From the NCBI RefSeq assembly GCF_028640845.1, contig NC_080542.1:150628179-150692178 (forward strand): a stretch of 64,000 bases of DNA, given 5' to 3'. Below are positions 1 to 9,766 of the stretch, piece after piece. The DNA comes from Ahaetulla prasina (Eukaryota > Chordata > Lepidosauria > Squamata > Colubridae). The notes below the pieces were generated by a model. That model ran no database searches. It worked only from the letters and a program-made list of their open reading frames with translations, and was not told the DNA's origin. Both the position numbers and the translations under genes were made by a program. Numbering within the stretch: position 1 is the first letter of the stretch; every line of letters begins with the position of its first letter.

Positions 1-1172
1 AGGATTTCCATTTGAGCATCTGCATTAGAGATTTGGGCAGGAGATAGCAGTCTGCAGCTTGTCAATGAATTCCGAGTATGACTCATTTGGCCCTTGAACA
101 ATTTTTGCAAAAGATTGGCGTATTGAACAGGGATCATCAACCCTTGTAATAGTCTGAACAGCAGCCAAGGCCACAAGGGTAAAAGTAGCCATGGCTGAAT
201 TATATTGTGCGGTAGGAGGAGCAAACACCCCTTCTCCGCAGATCTCAAGTGCTTGCAAGCCAGGATTTCTTGCCGCTAGGGCCTCAGCCTCGTGGTGAAA
301 TTCCGACTCCCAAACCACATACTGAGTGCTGGTTAAGATCATGCGAAACATATCCTTCCAGTCTGCAGGGATCATAACATACGTATTAGCCATCATGCAA
401 ATGAGTCCTACGGTATACGGTGCTTGCAGACCATATACCATGACAGCTTGTTTAACATCCCTGATTGTTTTAATTGGAATAGGTTGTCTATTAGAATAGG
501 GGTGTCTATTGGAATAGGGGTGTCACAACACCGGCCGCATTCTTTGGTAAACTAAGGGGAAAAGGGAAGCTGCAGAAAGCTCATCTGGTTCTAAGGTACC
601 GTCCCGTACTGCCTGTTGAATACTGGACCGGACGGCACTGATAGAAGGGTAAATAGGAGTGGGGGGAGGGGGGGAGAAACACAAGGGGTATTGGATGAAG
701 GAGGATTTTCTGCTATCAGGGGGGAAAGCGAAGATGGAGGGGGGGGAAACGAAGAGTTAGTATCAGAAAGGGGCGCCGAAGGACGGGAAAGGATATCCCT
801 CGGGGCAGGAGTGGTCAATTTAATAGCAGCATTTTCATGTGGCGGAGGCTGTTTCAAAGGCTCAAGGAGAGATTGATTCTGAGCTGCTAGAATTTCCATA
901 ATTATTTTCCAGGTACTTAAAATAGGAGCTGGGACTCGTGGGGATGCGTGGAGATAATTGCCAATCTGTCTCCACGTTGCCGGTTTTAAAGAGCCCATCT
1001 CAGGATAAGGAGGACAGTGGTGCCAAATATATTCCAACAAATCCTTCAGTTTTCCTTTTGTTACGGCAGCTTGTAGCTGGCCAGCATGGTTAAAAAAGAA
1101 TAAATTTGATTTGGTTAATTCCCGCAGCTCACGTAAATGCTTTTCCTGAGCCTTAGAGAATCCTCCCCCCAT
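1..1172 (-). pseudogene. gag: Endogenous retrovirus gag (matrix to capsid), broken, partial
   Basis: Remnant of a retroviral Gag polyprotein read leftwards. The likely start is the ATG at 1172-1170, which gives Met-Gly-Gly-Gly, a typical N-myristoylation signal. The first open stretch (to 591) has a basic, helical matrix-like region of about 110 residues and then a long proline-rich segment. A second open stretch, 441-25, has a capsid-like sequence ending in a major-homology-region-like motif with the spaced Gln, Glu, Phe and Leu. The two stretches are in different frames with about 150 bases between them, so the gene is disrupted. Its 5' LTR and primer site lie immediately upstream. The nucleocapsid, pol and env regions would lie left of the window. 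The matrix and proline-rich layout with a tRNA-Trp primer suggests an alpha/beta-like retrovirus; this class call is inference. Confidence 0.75.
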
Positions 1173-1301
1173 ACTTACGAAAGGTCCGTTTTCGCCAGCG
1201 AGAGACAGATGAGGTGCACCGAGCCTTTTCCAGGCGATAAGGATGAGGGGTCCAAAGACGTATCGTTTGTTGATCATGTCGGGGGATGTATTCTTGGCAG
1301 A

Positions 1302-1319
1302 ATCACGTCGGGGTCACCA
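1302..1319 (-). promoter_or_regulatory. Retroviral primer-binding site, tRNA-Trp
   Basis: The + strand bases 1302-1319 read atcacgtcggggtcacca, which is the 3' end of vertebrate tRNA-Trp with its CCA. The - strand therefore carries an exact 18-nt complement that would prime reverse transcription. It lies two bases inside the LTR edge and upstream of gag, as expected. Alpharetroviruses such as Rous sarcoma virus use the same primer tRNA. Confidence 0.85.
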
Positions 1320-1321
1320 AT

Positions 1322-1808
1322 TGCTGCGTCTCTCATGAAGCAAGAGTCAAACACATGGTTTTCCTCAGGATGAGAGTGCCCAGAACAGAGTTTGAGCCCC
1401 TCTTTTATTGGGATTCTTATCAGAAGGCATTTACATCAAAGACAATGACTTGCATACATTAAAGACAAAGACTAAAGCAATCACGTAGCAAACATAGCAA
1501 TACATCCTGTGACATCCTGACCCTACATGCTAATTGATCTCACATAATTGTGTGTAGGAGAAACTTCTAAGAACTTTGTGAGAGGAATCTTATCAGAGGA
1601 AGGAAGAGGGATGTCCTGTGGTTAATCACCAAACTGTTGATGCATTTCACACCATCGTTAGAGGTAAACCTCCTGCAGCCTTGATGTGATTTACACCAAA
1701 CAAGTTTCTGCTTACTTCTTTTGTATGTGATTCAATCAGCCGAGGTTACCCATGCTGATCTGCACGTAAGCAATCTCTCAAAGGAGTCCATATGGCTAGA
1801 TTGCAACA
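1322..1808 (-). repeat. ERV 5' long terminal repeat (487 bp)
   Basis: Read on the - strand this segment starts TGTTGC and ends GCAGCA, so it has the TG...CA ends of an LTR. The primer-binding site follows two bases later. A polyadenylation signal (AATAAA on the - strand) lies at 1409-1404. The outer edge at 1808/1809 falls exactly where an old L1 sequence resumes, which fixes the insertion boundary. The partner 3' LTR is not in the window. Confidence 0.8.
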
Positions 1809-1975
1809 TTAAACCAATCACTTATTACCGAAAGAGTAGCTGCTTCATAATATAATTTAAAATTGGGCATTTTTAAACCTCCCCTTTCCGTATGTCTTGA
1901 ATTATTTTCATTTTAACACTCGCTTTTTTACCTTTTCATATAAATTTATTAATTCCAATCTGCCATTCTTCCAAT
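1809..1975 (-). mobile_element. L1 fragment (host L1 'B', left piece)
   Basis: This closely matches the L1 ORF2 stretch at 5068-5235 further right, so it is a 3'-region fragment of ORF2 on the - strand. It is cut on the left by the ERV LTR and on the right by the poly(T) end of L1 'A'. Its natural continuation begins at 9767. The two pieces together identify it as the older L1 into which L1 'A' was inserted, with about 45 bases missing at the junction. Confidence 0.75.
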
Positions 1976-2222
1976 ATTTTTTTTTTATTGAAAGAGTTTT
2001 AAAAAACAAAAACATTTTTCCCCCTTTTTTCCCCCTCCCTCCCAAAAAAAACCAAAAACCCCTTCCCCCCTCCCTCCCCCTCCCCGGCTTCCCTGGTCAA
2101 TCACAAGGTATTGTTATACATAAACCAAACATAGAATAAAATTTTCCCTTCCAATCCAAATAACCACATCCAAAGCTTTTCATCTCCCAACCCCCTCCCC
2201 ATTACATAAAATAACTTTCTAA

Positions 2223-2640
2223 TTATTCAAAGGCAATCTGATATTTCTTAATCTGATATCTGTTTTGTAGATAATCAATCCATTTTTTCCATTCAATTAA
2301 ATATCTTTCCTGCGTATTGTCTTTTAAAAACGCTGAGATTTTAGCCATCTCAGCCAGATTAATAACTTTCAATATCCATTCTTCTATTGTAGGTATCTCT
2401 TCTTTCTTCCAGTATTGTCCAATCAACAGTCTTGCTGCTGTTATTAAATTCAGAATCAATTTAGTCTCAATCCCTGTACAATCCGTTATAATTCCCAAAA
2501 GGAAAAATTGTGGCAGGAACTTTATCTTCTTCTTCAGTACATTTTGAATAATCCACCAAATTCTTATCCAAAAGACCTTAATTTTCTTGCAAGTCCACCA
2601 AATATGAAAATATGTAGCATCATCACAATCACACCTCCAA
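2223..2640 (-). pseudogene. L1 'A' ORF2 C-terminal piece
   Basis: This is the C-terminal end of the L1 ORF2 protein. The last 91 codons are open. Across the L2/CR1 insertion, the cysteine-rich C-terminal region (Cys-Asp-Cys followed by His and Trp-Trp-Thr-Cys) resumes here. The same protein end occurs on the + strand at 9240-9524 and, more diverged, at 13130-13732 and 41467-41700. The termination codon is followed by the 3' UTR and poly(A). Confidence 0.8.
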
Positions 2641-2650
2641 CATTTCGCTT

Positions 2651-4390
2651 ATTTATTTATTTTATTTTATTTATTATTCGAATTTATATACCGCCCTATC
2701 TCCCAAAGGACTCAGGGCGGTTCACAGGCATATAAAACATCAATATCAATATACAAATTAAAATAATCCTTAAAAAACTTATTCTAGCGCCCGAATTATT
2801 AAAAATAGAAATATAAATATAAAATATAAATATTAAAATCAATTTAAATTTAAAACCCCTCTAAATTTAAAAATCTAAGCCAGTCCTGCACAGATGAATA
2901 AATGTGTCTTGAGCTCGCGACGGAAGGTTCGAAGGTCAGGAAGTTGACGGAGTCCTGGGGGGAGTTCGTTCCAGAGGGTGGGAGCCCCCACAGAGAAGGC
3001 CCTTCCCCTGGGCGTCGCCAAACGACACTGCCTAGCTGACGGCACCCTGAGGAGTCCCTCTCTGTGAGAGCGCACGGGTCGGTGAGAGGTATCTGGTCGC
3101 AGTAGGCGGTCCCGTAGATAACCCGGCCCTATGCCATGGAGCGCTTTAAAGGTGGTCACCAAAACCTTGAAGCGCACCCGGAAGGCCACAGGTAGCCAGT
3201 GCAGCCTGCGCAGGATGGGTGTTATGCGGGAGCCACGAGGGGCTCCCTCTATCACCCGCGCAGCCGCATTCTGAACTAACTGCAGCCTCCGGATGCCCTT
3301 CAAGGGAAGCCCCATGTAGAGAGCGTTGCAGTAATCCAGGCGAGACGTCACAAGGGCGTGAGTGACCGTGCATAGGGCCTCCCGGTCCAGAAAGGGGCGC
3401 AACTGGCGCACCAGGCGAACCTGGTAGAACGCTCTCCTGGAGACGGCCGTCAAATGATCTTCTAGAGACAGCCGTTCATCCAGGAGGACGGCTAAGTTGC
3501 ACCCTCTCCATCGGGGCCAATGACTCGCCACCGATGGTCAGCCGCGATTTAGCTGACTGTACCGGGATGCGGCATCCACAGCCACTCTGTCTTGGAGGGA
3601 TTGAGCTTGAGCCTGTTTCTCCCCATCCAGACCCGTACGGCCTCCAGACACCGGGACAGCACTTCGATAGCTTCATTGGGGTGGTCCGGTGTGGAAAAGT
3701 ACAGCTGGGTGTCATCCGCGTACAGCTGGTACCTCACACCGAACCCACTGATGATCTCACCCAGCGGCTTCATGTAGATGTTGAACAGAAGGGGCGAGAG
3801 GATCGATCCCTGCGGCACCCCACAAGTGAGGGGCCTCGGGGCCGACCTCTGCCCCCCTGTCAACACCGACTGCGACCGGTCGGAGAGATAGGAGGAGAAC
3901 CACCGATAAACGGTGCCTCCCACTCCCAATCCCTCCAACCGGCGCAGCAGGATACCATGGTCGATGGTATCGAAAGCCGCTGAGAGGTCTAATAGGACCA
4001 GGGCAGAGGAACAACCCCTATCCCTGGCCCTCCAGAGATCATCCACCAACGCGACCAAAGCGGTCTCCGTGCTGTAACCGGGCCGGAAACCGGACTGGAA
4101 CGGGTCTAGATAGACAGTTTCATCCAGGTGTAAGGGAAACTGATATGCCACCATACTCTCAACAACCTTCGCCGCGAAGCGAAGGTTGGAGACCGGACGA
4201 TAATTACCTAAAACAGCCGGGTCCAGGGAAGGCTTCTTGAGGAGGGGCCTCACCACCGCCTCTTTCAAGGCGGCCGGAAAGACACCCTCCACCAAAGAAG
4301 CGCTCGTAATCGCCTGGAGCCAGCCTCGTGTCACCTCCTGCGTGGCCAGCACCAACCAGGAGGGGCACGGGTCCAGTAAACATGTGGTGG
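2651..4390 (-). mobile_element. L2/CR1-group LINE inserted in L1 'A', 5'-truncated
   Basis: This - strand LINE carries a reverse-transcriptase region (4355-3549 open, with the QGSILSPLLFN and YADDTQLY motifs) and, in a shifted frame, the conserved C-terminal region (3531-2875). The 3' end has the hairpin-like ACCGCCCT...AGGGCGGT and a (TTTAT)n tail at 2651-2675. It is flanked by 10-bp near-repeats at 2641-2650 (catttcgctt) and 4391-4400 (cattcagctt), 8 of 10 matching, which look like the target-site duplication. The L1 reading continues on both sides. The frameshift and 5' truncation make it inactive. Confidence 0.85.
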
Positions 4391-6420
4391 CATTCAGCTT
4401 GGATATTAGGATACATACATGATAATTTTTTGGGATCTAAGTGCCATCTATAAAACATCTTATAAAAATTTTCCCTTAAATTCTGTGCTTGTGTAAACTT
4501 AACATTTCTAACCCAAATTTTCTCCCATGTTTCCAACATTATTGGTTCCTGAATATTCTGTGCCCATTTTATCATACAATCCTTTACCAAATCCTTTTCT
4601 GAATCTATTTCAAGCAACACATTATACAATCTCTTTATATGCTCCTGGGTCTGATTTCTAATTTGCTTCATTAAATTTTCCTCCCTTTGCATTATACCAA
4701 TTTTTTGATTTTCTTTCCATCTAGCACTTATTTGCCCATATTGAAACCAAGTATAATTCCTCCCTTCTTCATTTAATACCTGTAATGATTTTAATTGCAA
4801 TCTACCTCCTTCAGCATACAAAAGTTCTTTATAAGTAATCATTTCCTGTTTCTGTTCTATATTTATATTCTCTATTGCATGCCTAGGGCTCGCCCATATA
4901 GGAATCTTGTATTCTAATTTATAGGAATATTTTTCCAGACCATAAAGAGCACTTCTCAACACATGAGTCTTAAAAGCCCTATCCACTTTTTTTCCATAAA
5001 ATAAGTACGCATGCCATCCATATAACAAGTCATAACCTTCTATATTCAAAATTCTTTCCTCTGTTAAGTTAAACCAATCACTTATTACTGAAAGGGCTAC
5101 TGCTTCATAATATAATTTAAAGTTAGGCATTCTTAAACCACCTCTTTCCCGTGAGTCCTGTATTATTTTCATTTTAACCCTCGCCTTTTTACCCTGCCAT
5201 ATAAATTTATTAATCCCAATCTGCCAATCTTCCAAATTTTTATCCTTTTAATTATTGGTATCATCTGGAACAGAACCAAAAATCTAGGTAACACATTCAT
5301 TTTAATAGCCGCAATCCTTCCCAATAGGGATAACTGCAATTTCTTCCAGCCACTCATATCATTCTGAACTTTTTGCCATAGCAAGTCATAATTATTCTTA
5401 TAAAGTTTCTTGTTCGATGAGCTAATATAGACCCCTAAATATTTAACCTTTCTTACTACCTCAAATCCTGTCATTTCCTCTAGTTTTTGTTTCTGTTGTA
5501 TAGACATATTTTTAATTATCACTTTTGTTTTATTCTGATTTATTTTAAATCCTGATACCTTTCCATATTTATCAATTACTTCCAACAGAAATCTACTTGA
5601 ATTTATAGGATTCGTTAACGTAACCACTACATCATCTGCAAAAGCTCTAACTTTGTACTCATATTGTCTAATCTTAATTCCCTCTATTTTCATTAATTCT
5701 CGTATTTTATCTAATAATGGTTCTAGAGTCAAAACAAACAAACAATAATGGTGATAAGGGACATCCCATTCCTTTCGCAATCTTAATAACTTCTGTCAAA
5801 CTACCATTTACTATAATCTGTGCTGTTTGCTCTCCATAAATCGCTTTAATTATTCTAATAAAACAGTCTCCAAATTGCATTTTCTCTATTAATTTAAATA
5901 AAAAATCCCAATGCAATCGATCAAAGGCTTTCTCTGCATCCAAAAAAATAAGTGCCGCTGAAGTATTCTTCTTTTCCAAATATTCCAATATATTAATAAT
6001 CTGTCTAACATTATTCCTCATCTGCCTCCCTTTTATAAAACCAGATTGATCAGTATGAATTCTTTGTTGTAAAACTAACATTAATCTATTTGCTATTATT
6101 TTTACAAAATCTTATAATCATTATTTAAAAGTGAAATCGGCCTGTAGTTACCAGGTTTAGAGCAGTCTTGCTCCTCTTTGGTATCAGTGAAATAAAAGAT
6201 GTTTTCCATGACGGGGTATTCCCACTCCTAATTGTATCTGATTAAATAATTCTTTAAGTGGGCCTAATATTTCATCCTGTGTTTTTATAATAAGTTGCTG
6301 TAAGACCATCTGTACCAGGGTTTTCCCATTTTAATTGTTTAATTGCCTCCACTATTTCTCCAGTAGCTATCGGCCGATTCAACTCCTCCTCTGTTCTAAT
6401 GTTAGAATATTAACCTTATA
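4391..6420 (-). pseudogene. L1 'A' ORF2 reverse-transcriptase and linker region, frameshifted
   Basis: These are pieces of the L1 ORF2 protein in several frames. At 6081-5707 there are the reverse-transcriptase blocks around DQSGFIKGR and DAEKAFDRLHW, and the GCPLSPLLF block appears before a frame break. At 5780-5169 the FADD catalytic box lies within the reading KVRAFADD. At 5235-4400 there is the post-RT helical region. The 6081-6440 stretch is RT sequence without a long open frame. The copy matches 9855-10950 closely, which shows where bases were lost. It is dead as a polymerase. Confidence 0.8.
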
Positions 6421-6668
6421 ATCTTTCAAATAATCATAAATGTCCCTATCAATATTTTGTCTTTTGCATATAGTGCAGTATAAAATTCTGAGAATGCCTT
6501 TTAATTTTATCCTGTTGGTATATCTCTTTACCTTTATATTCTATTTTTGTATGACACGTGCTTTCTGTTTCTTCCTTAAATTATATGCCAACCATCTCCC
6601 AGGTTTATTTGCATTACAAAAGGTATTAGGTTTAGCATATTGTATATTCGTTGCCACCTGGTCTGCCA

Positions 6669-7706
6669 TTAACATATTAAATTGACTCTGTAATATTTTA
6701 TAGCCTCTTTAAGTTTGTGATCTTGTGGGTTTTGAATTAATAACTGTTGCTTCCTTTGAATTTCTTCTTCCAAATACCTACGCTGCCTTTGTTTATTATT
6801 CCTTTGCCTATTGTCCAAGTAAATCAATATCCCTCTAATAAACGCTTTGCTCGCCTCCCACACAGTTCCTATAGGTGTCCCTTTGTACATATTAAAATCA
6901 AAAAATTCTTTTAACTGTTTCTTACAATAAGTTACATTATCCTCATATCTAAACAGATTTTCATTCAACCTCCATGTTCTACCACCTTTTTTCCCTTGTA
7001 ATAATTCCATCCATACTGGACTATGGTCAGTTAAACACCTCGGAAATATCTTTGTTTTCTTCACCCTAGAAAGCAAGTCATTAGAAATTAAAATAAAATC
7101 AATACGTGAAAAAGATTGATGCCTATCAGAAAAAAAAGTAAAATCTCTCTCATCTGGATTCCGTAACCTCCATATATCTCTAAACTCAAAGTCTTCCATC
7201 ATTTCAAAAAAGGATTTTGGTAATTTTGCATGTATAGGTATCTTCTTGGAGGAGGTTCTCTTATCCCTTCTTGTATCAATTACTCCATTCCAGTCTCCTA
7301 ATAAAATAAACGAACTATAATCCCAGAGGGTCAACCTCTCATGTAACATTTTGTAAAACTTTTCTTGTTGCTGATTAGGTGCATAAATACCTATCAGCAA
7401 AGTCTTTTTTGCATCTATCACCAGTTCAATAGCAATAAATCTTCCTTGAATATCTGCCTCAATTAACTTAGCTGGTATATCCTTCCTGATATATACAACA
7501 ATTCCATGCTTCTTTTCCAAAGCTGATGCAACAAAATGGTTACCCAATTTTGAATTAATTAAATATTTTTGGTCTGATAATTTTATATGTGTCTCTTGCA
7601 AACAAATCACATCATTTTTAAATAGTTTCAAGTAGTGAAATATTTTCCTTCTTTTCTGAGCTGAATTCAAGCCATTAACATTCCATGACAAGATTCTATT
7701 TGCCAT
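6669..7706 (-). CDS. L1 'A' ORF2 N-terminal part: AP-type endonuclease
   Basis: An open 345-codon stretch starting at 7706 that overlaps the end of ORF1 by 11 bases. It is the apurinic/apyrimidinic-type endonuclease that nicks target DNA for retrotransposition. Visible family motifs are SWNVNGLNS near the start, CLQETHI around residue 36, LLGDWNGV around 135, SRIDFILIS around 200 and TDHSPV near 224, so the catalytic Asn, Glu, Asp-Asn and Asp-His residues all seem present. The frame stops before the reverse-transcriptase domain, so only the endonuclease portion is intact. Confidence 0.8.
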   Translation of the reverse strand: MANRILSWNVNGLNSAQKRRKIFHYLKLFKNDVICLQETHIKLSDQKYLINSKLGNHFVASALEKKHGIVVYIRKDIPAKLIEADIQGRFIAIELVIDAKKTLLIGIYAPNQQQEKFYKMLHERLTLWDYSSFILLGDWNGVIDTRRDKRTSSKKIPIHAKLPKSFFEMMEDFEFRDIWRLRNPDERDFTFFSDRHQSFSRIDFILISNDLLSRVKKTKIFPRCLTDHSPVWMELLQGKKGGRTWRLNENLFRYEDNVTYCKKQLKEFFDFNMYKGTPIGTVWEASKAFIRGILIYLDNRQRNNKQRQRRYLEEEIQRKQQLLIQNPQDHKLKEAIKYYRVNLIC

Positions 7707-8718
7707 TACTGGCCTCCTGAAGCTTTGAAGCAGACAACGAAGCTCCTCCTCCGGTATCTTCCGTCAGCTCCTCCCACAGCTTCCATACTGGGATCCTGAC
7801 TTTTACTTTGAGACTGTTGCTCTTCTTTACGCTTAAGGGCCCTCTTGTCACCCTTTGCTCTTGTGGTTCCTCTAATACTGGCAGCAATAAAGGCTCTTGG
7901 ATCACCACGCCTTCTTGAGTCTCTTGAAGTTTTCTATCACTTCTATTTCGACTTTCAAAACTGTAGAAAGAAAACTTTGCCTTTAAAACAGTGTCAATTC
8001 TATATCTCCTTCCTTGATAGAATACTGTCAGTCCAACTGGCACCTCCCATCTGAATTGAATCTGATGTTTTTTAAGTTCTTGTGTAAAAAAAGCAAATTC
8101 CTTCCTGTCTCTTAACATCTTTGAAGGAATCTCTTTCAACACCTTCAACTCCTGTTCTCCAATTTTTAAAGTTGTCTGATATGAAACTTGCAGAATCTGA
8201 TTTCTCATAGTCCTTTTCACAAAATAAACCACAATGTCCCGAGGAAGCTTTCTCTGTCTTGCAATCCAGGAATTAACTCTATATATTTTATCAATTTGGT
8301 AAGCTACCTCTTGGGGGTCCACTTCAATAAATTCAGCCAATGCTTCTGATATAATTTTTCTTAAGTCTTCTCCTCGCTCTTCTTGCATACCACGAATTCT
8401 AAGAGCTCCTTCCATAAGTTTATATTGTAATATCACAACCTGATCTTCATTTTGATCCACTTTTTTCTGAACACCTTTCATTTTGTCTTCTAAATGCTTA
8501 TTTGACTGAGAGATCTGTTGCATTTCCACTTCCAATCCTTCAATTTTTTTACTCAGTCCTTGAACTGCCATAAGAATATCTTCTCTTATTTTTTCATTAA
8601 AATTCTCCATTATCTCTTTTTGCCTATCTTCAGAAAGTTTTAATTGTTCTTTCAATATTTCCTCAAGACTTGGTTCAGATCCCCTTCTTCCAGAAGGCTT
8701 TAAAGGTTTAGCTGCCAT
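7696..8718 (-). CDS. L1 'A' ORF1 protein (RNA-binding chaperone)
   Basis: An intact 340-codon frame with the three-part L1 ORF1p layout. A charged N-terminus leads into a long coiled coil (about residues 20-115, rich in Leu, Glu, Lys and Gln heptads). This is followed by an RRM-like block (about 115-190) and a C-terminal domain with the conserved run around RDRKEFAFF and FYQGRRYRI. The C-terminal tail of about 80 residues is acidic and proline-containing. ORF1p trimers coat L1 RNA in the cytoplasm. The neighbour downstream is ORF2, overlapping by 11 bases. Whether it is expressed cannot be told from sequence. Confidence 0.82.
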   Translation of the reverse strand: MAAKPLKPSGRRGSEPSLEEILKEQLKLSEDRQKEIMENFNEKIREDILMAVQGLSKKIEGLEVEMQQISQSNKHLEDKMKGVQKKVDQNEDQVVILQYKLMEGALRIRGMQEERGEDLRKIISEALAEFIEVDPQEVAYQIDKIYRVNSWIARQRKLPRDIVVYFVKRTMRNQILQVSYQTTLKIGEQELKVLKEIPSKMLRDRKEFAFFTQELKKHQIQFRWEVPVGLTVFYQGRRYRIDTVLKAKFSFYSFESRNRSDRKLQETQEGVVIQEPLLLPVLEEPQEQRVTRGPLSVKKSNSLKVKVRIPVWKLWEELTEDTGGGASLSASKLQEASNGK

Positions 8719-9009
8719 TCTGTCTTCAAAAGAATCAGGAATTCAAACTTAATAACTCTCCTTCCCTCCTTTCAGTATAAAAAAACTCCGTTTGTAACAA
8801 TCCACAAATAACGCTGCTTCATCGTACTAAAAATTTTTACTTTCACTTTCAGACACCATTTTAAAAGTCAATTAATCAAAGACAAAGAAAGGTTTCAAGT
8901 TTCAAAAAGGGAGTCGGTACTTGCCGTGCTGATTCTACATCAAAGATCGAACGCTTGTGAAATTCCCGTCTGCTTAGAATATCAATCAATTTAATAAGTC
9001 CTTTAGAAC

Positions 9010-9766
9010 AGCCTAGAAAGCAAGTCATTAGAAATTAAAATAAAATCAATGCGTGAAAAAGATTGATGCCTATCAGAAAAAAAAGTAAAATCTCTCTCAT
9101 CTGGATTCCGTAACCTCCATATATCTCTAAACTCAAAGTCTTCCATCATTTCAAAAAAGGATTTTGGTAATTTTGCATGTATAGGTATTGGTGGATTATT
9201 CAAAATGTACTGAAGAAGAAGATAAAGTTCCTGCCACAATTTTTCCTTTTGGGAATTATAACGGATTGTACAGGGATTGAGACTAAATTGATTCTGAACT
9301 TAATAACAGCAGCAAGACTGTTGATTGGACAATACTGGAAGAAAGAAGAGATACCTACAATAGAAGAATGGATATTGAAAGTTATTAATTTGGCTGAGAT
9401 GGCTAAAATCTCAGCGTTTTTAAAAGACAATACGCAGGAAAGATATTTAATTGAATGGAAAAAATGGATTGATTATCTACAAAACAGATATCAGATTAAG
9501 AAATATCAGATTGCCTTTGAATAATTAGAAAGTTATTTTATGTAATGGGGAGGGGGTTGGGAGACGAAAAGCTTTGGATGTGGTTATTTGGATTGGAAGG
9601 GAAAATTTTATTCTATGTTTGGTTTATGTATAACTTTACCTTGTGATTGACCCGGGAAGCCGGGGTGGGGAGGAGGTGTGTTTTTTTTTTTTTTGGGAGG
9701 GAGGGGGAAAAAAGGGGGAAAAATGTTTTTGTTTTTTTTAAAACTCTTTCAATAAAAAAAAAAAAA
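9010..9766 (+). mobile_element. 5'-inverted L1 copy (twin-priming type)
   Basis: Bases 9187-9766 are an L1 3' end on the + strand: the last ORF2 codons (stop near 9522), the 3' UTR and an A-run at about 9750-9766. They are nearly identical to the reverse complement of 1976-2560. Bases 9010-9187 are the opposite strand and match the L1 endonuclease region at 7065-7245. An inverted 5' segment joined to a normal 3' end is the classic product of twin priming. The right edge abuts the resumed older L1 at 9767, and the left edge abuts the 5' end of L1 'A'. Confidence 0.8.

Larger units (their letters stand above)
1976..9009 (-). mobile_element. L1 LINE 'A', near full length, split by an L2/CR1 element
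   Basis: This is a - strand L1 non-LTR retrotransposon. The poly(A) end is at 1976-1986, followed by an A/C-rich 3' UTR, ORF2 from about 2223 to 7706, ORF1 from 7696 to 8718 and about 290 bases of 5' leader. Removing the inserted element at 2651-4390 leaves about 5.3 kb. ORF1 is open. ORF2 is frameshifted at several points in and around the reverse-transcriptase domain, so the copy is not autonomous now. Its near identity to the inverted fragment at 9010-9766 suggests both inserted recently or together. Confidence 0.85.

Noticed and set aside
2875..4355. Host reverse-transcriptase gene
   Set aside because: Motifs and the 3' hairpin tail are those of a LINE with many copies in this window.
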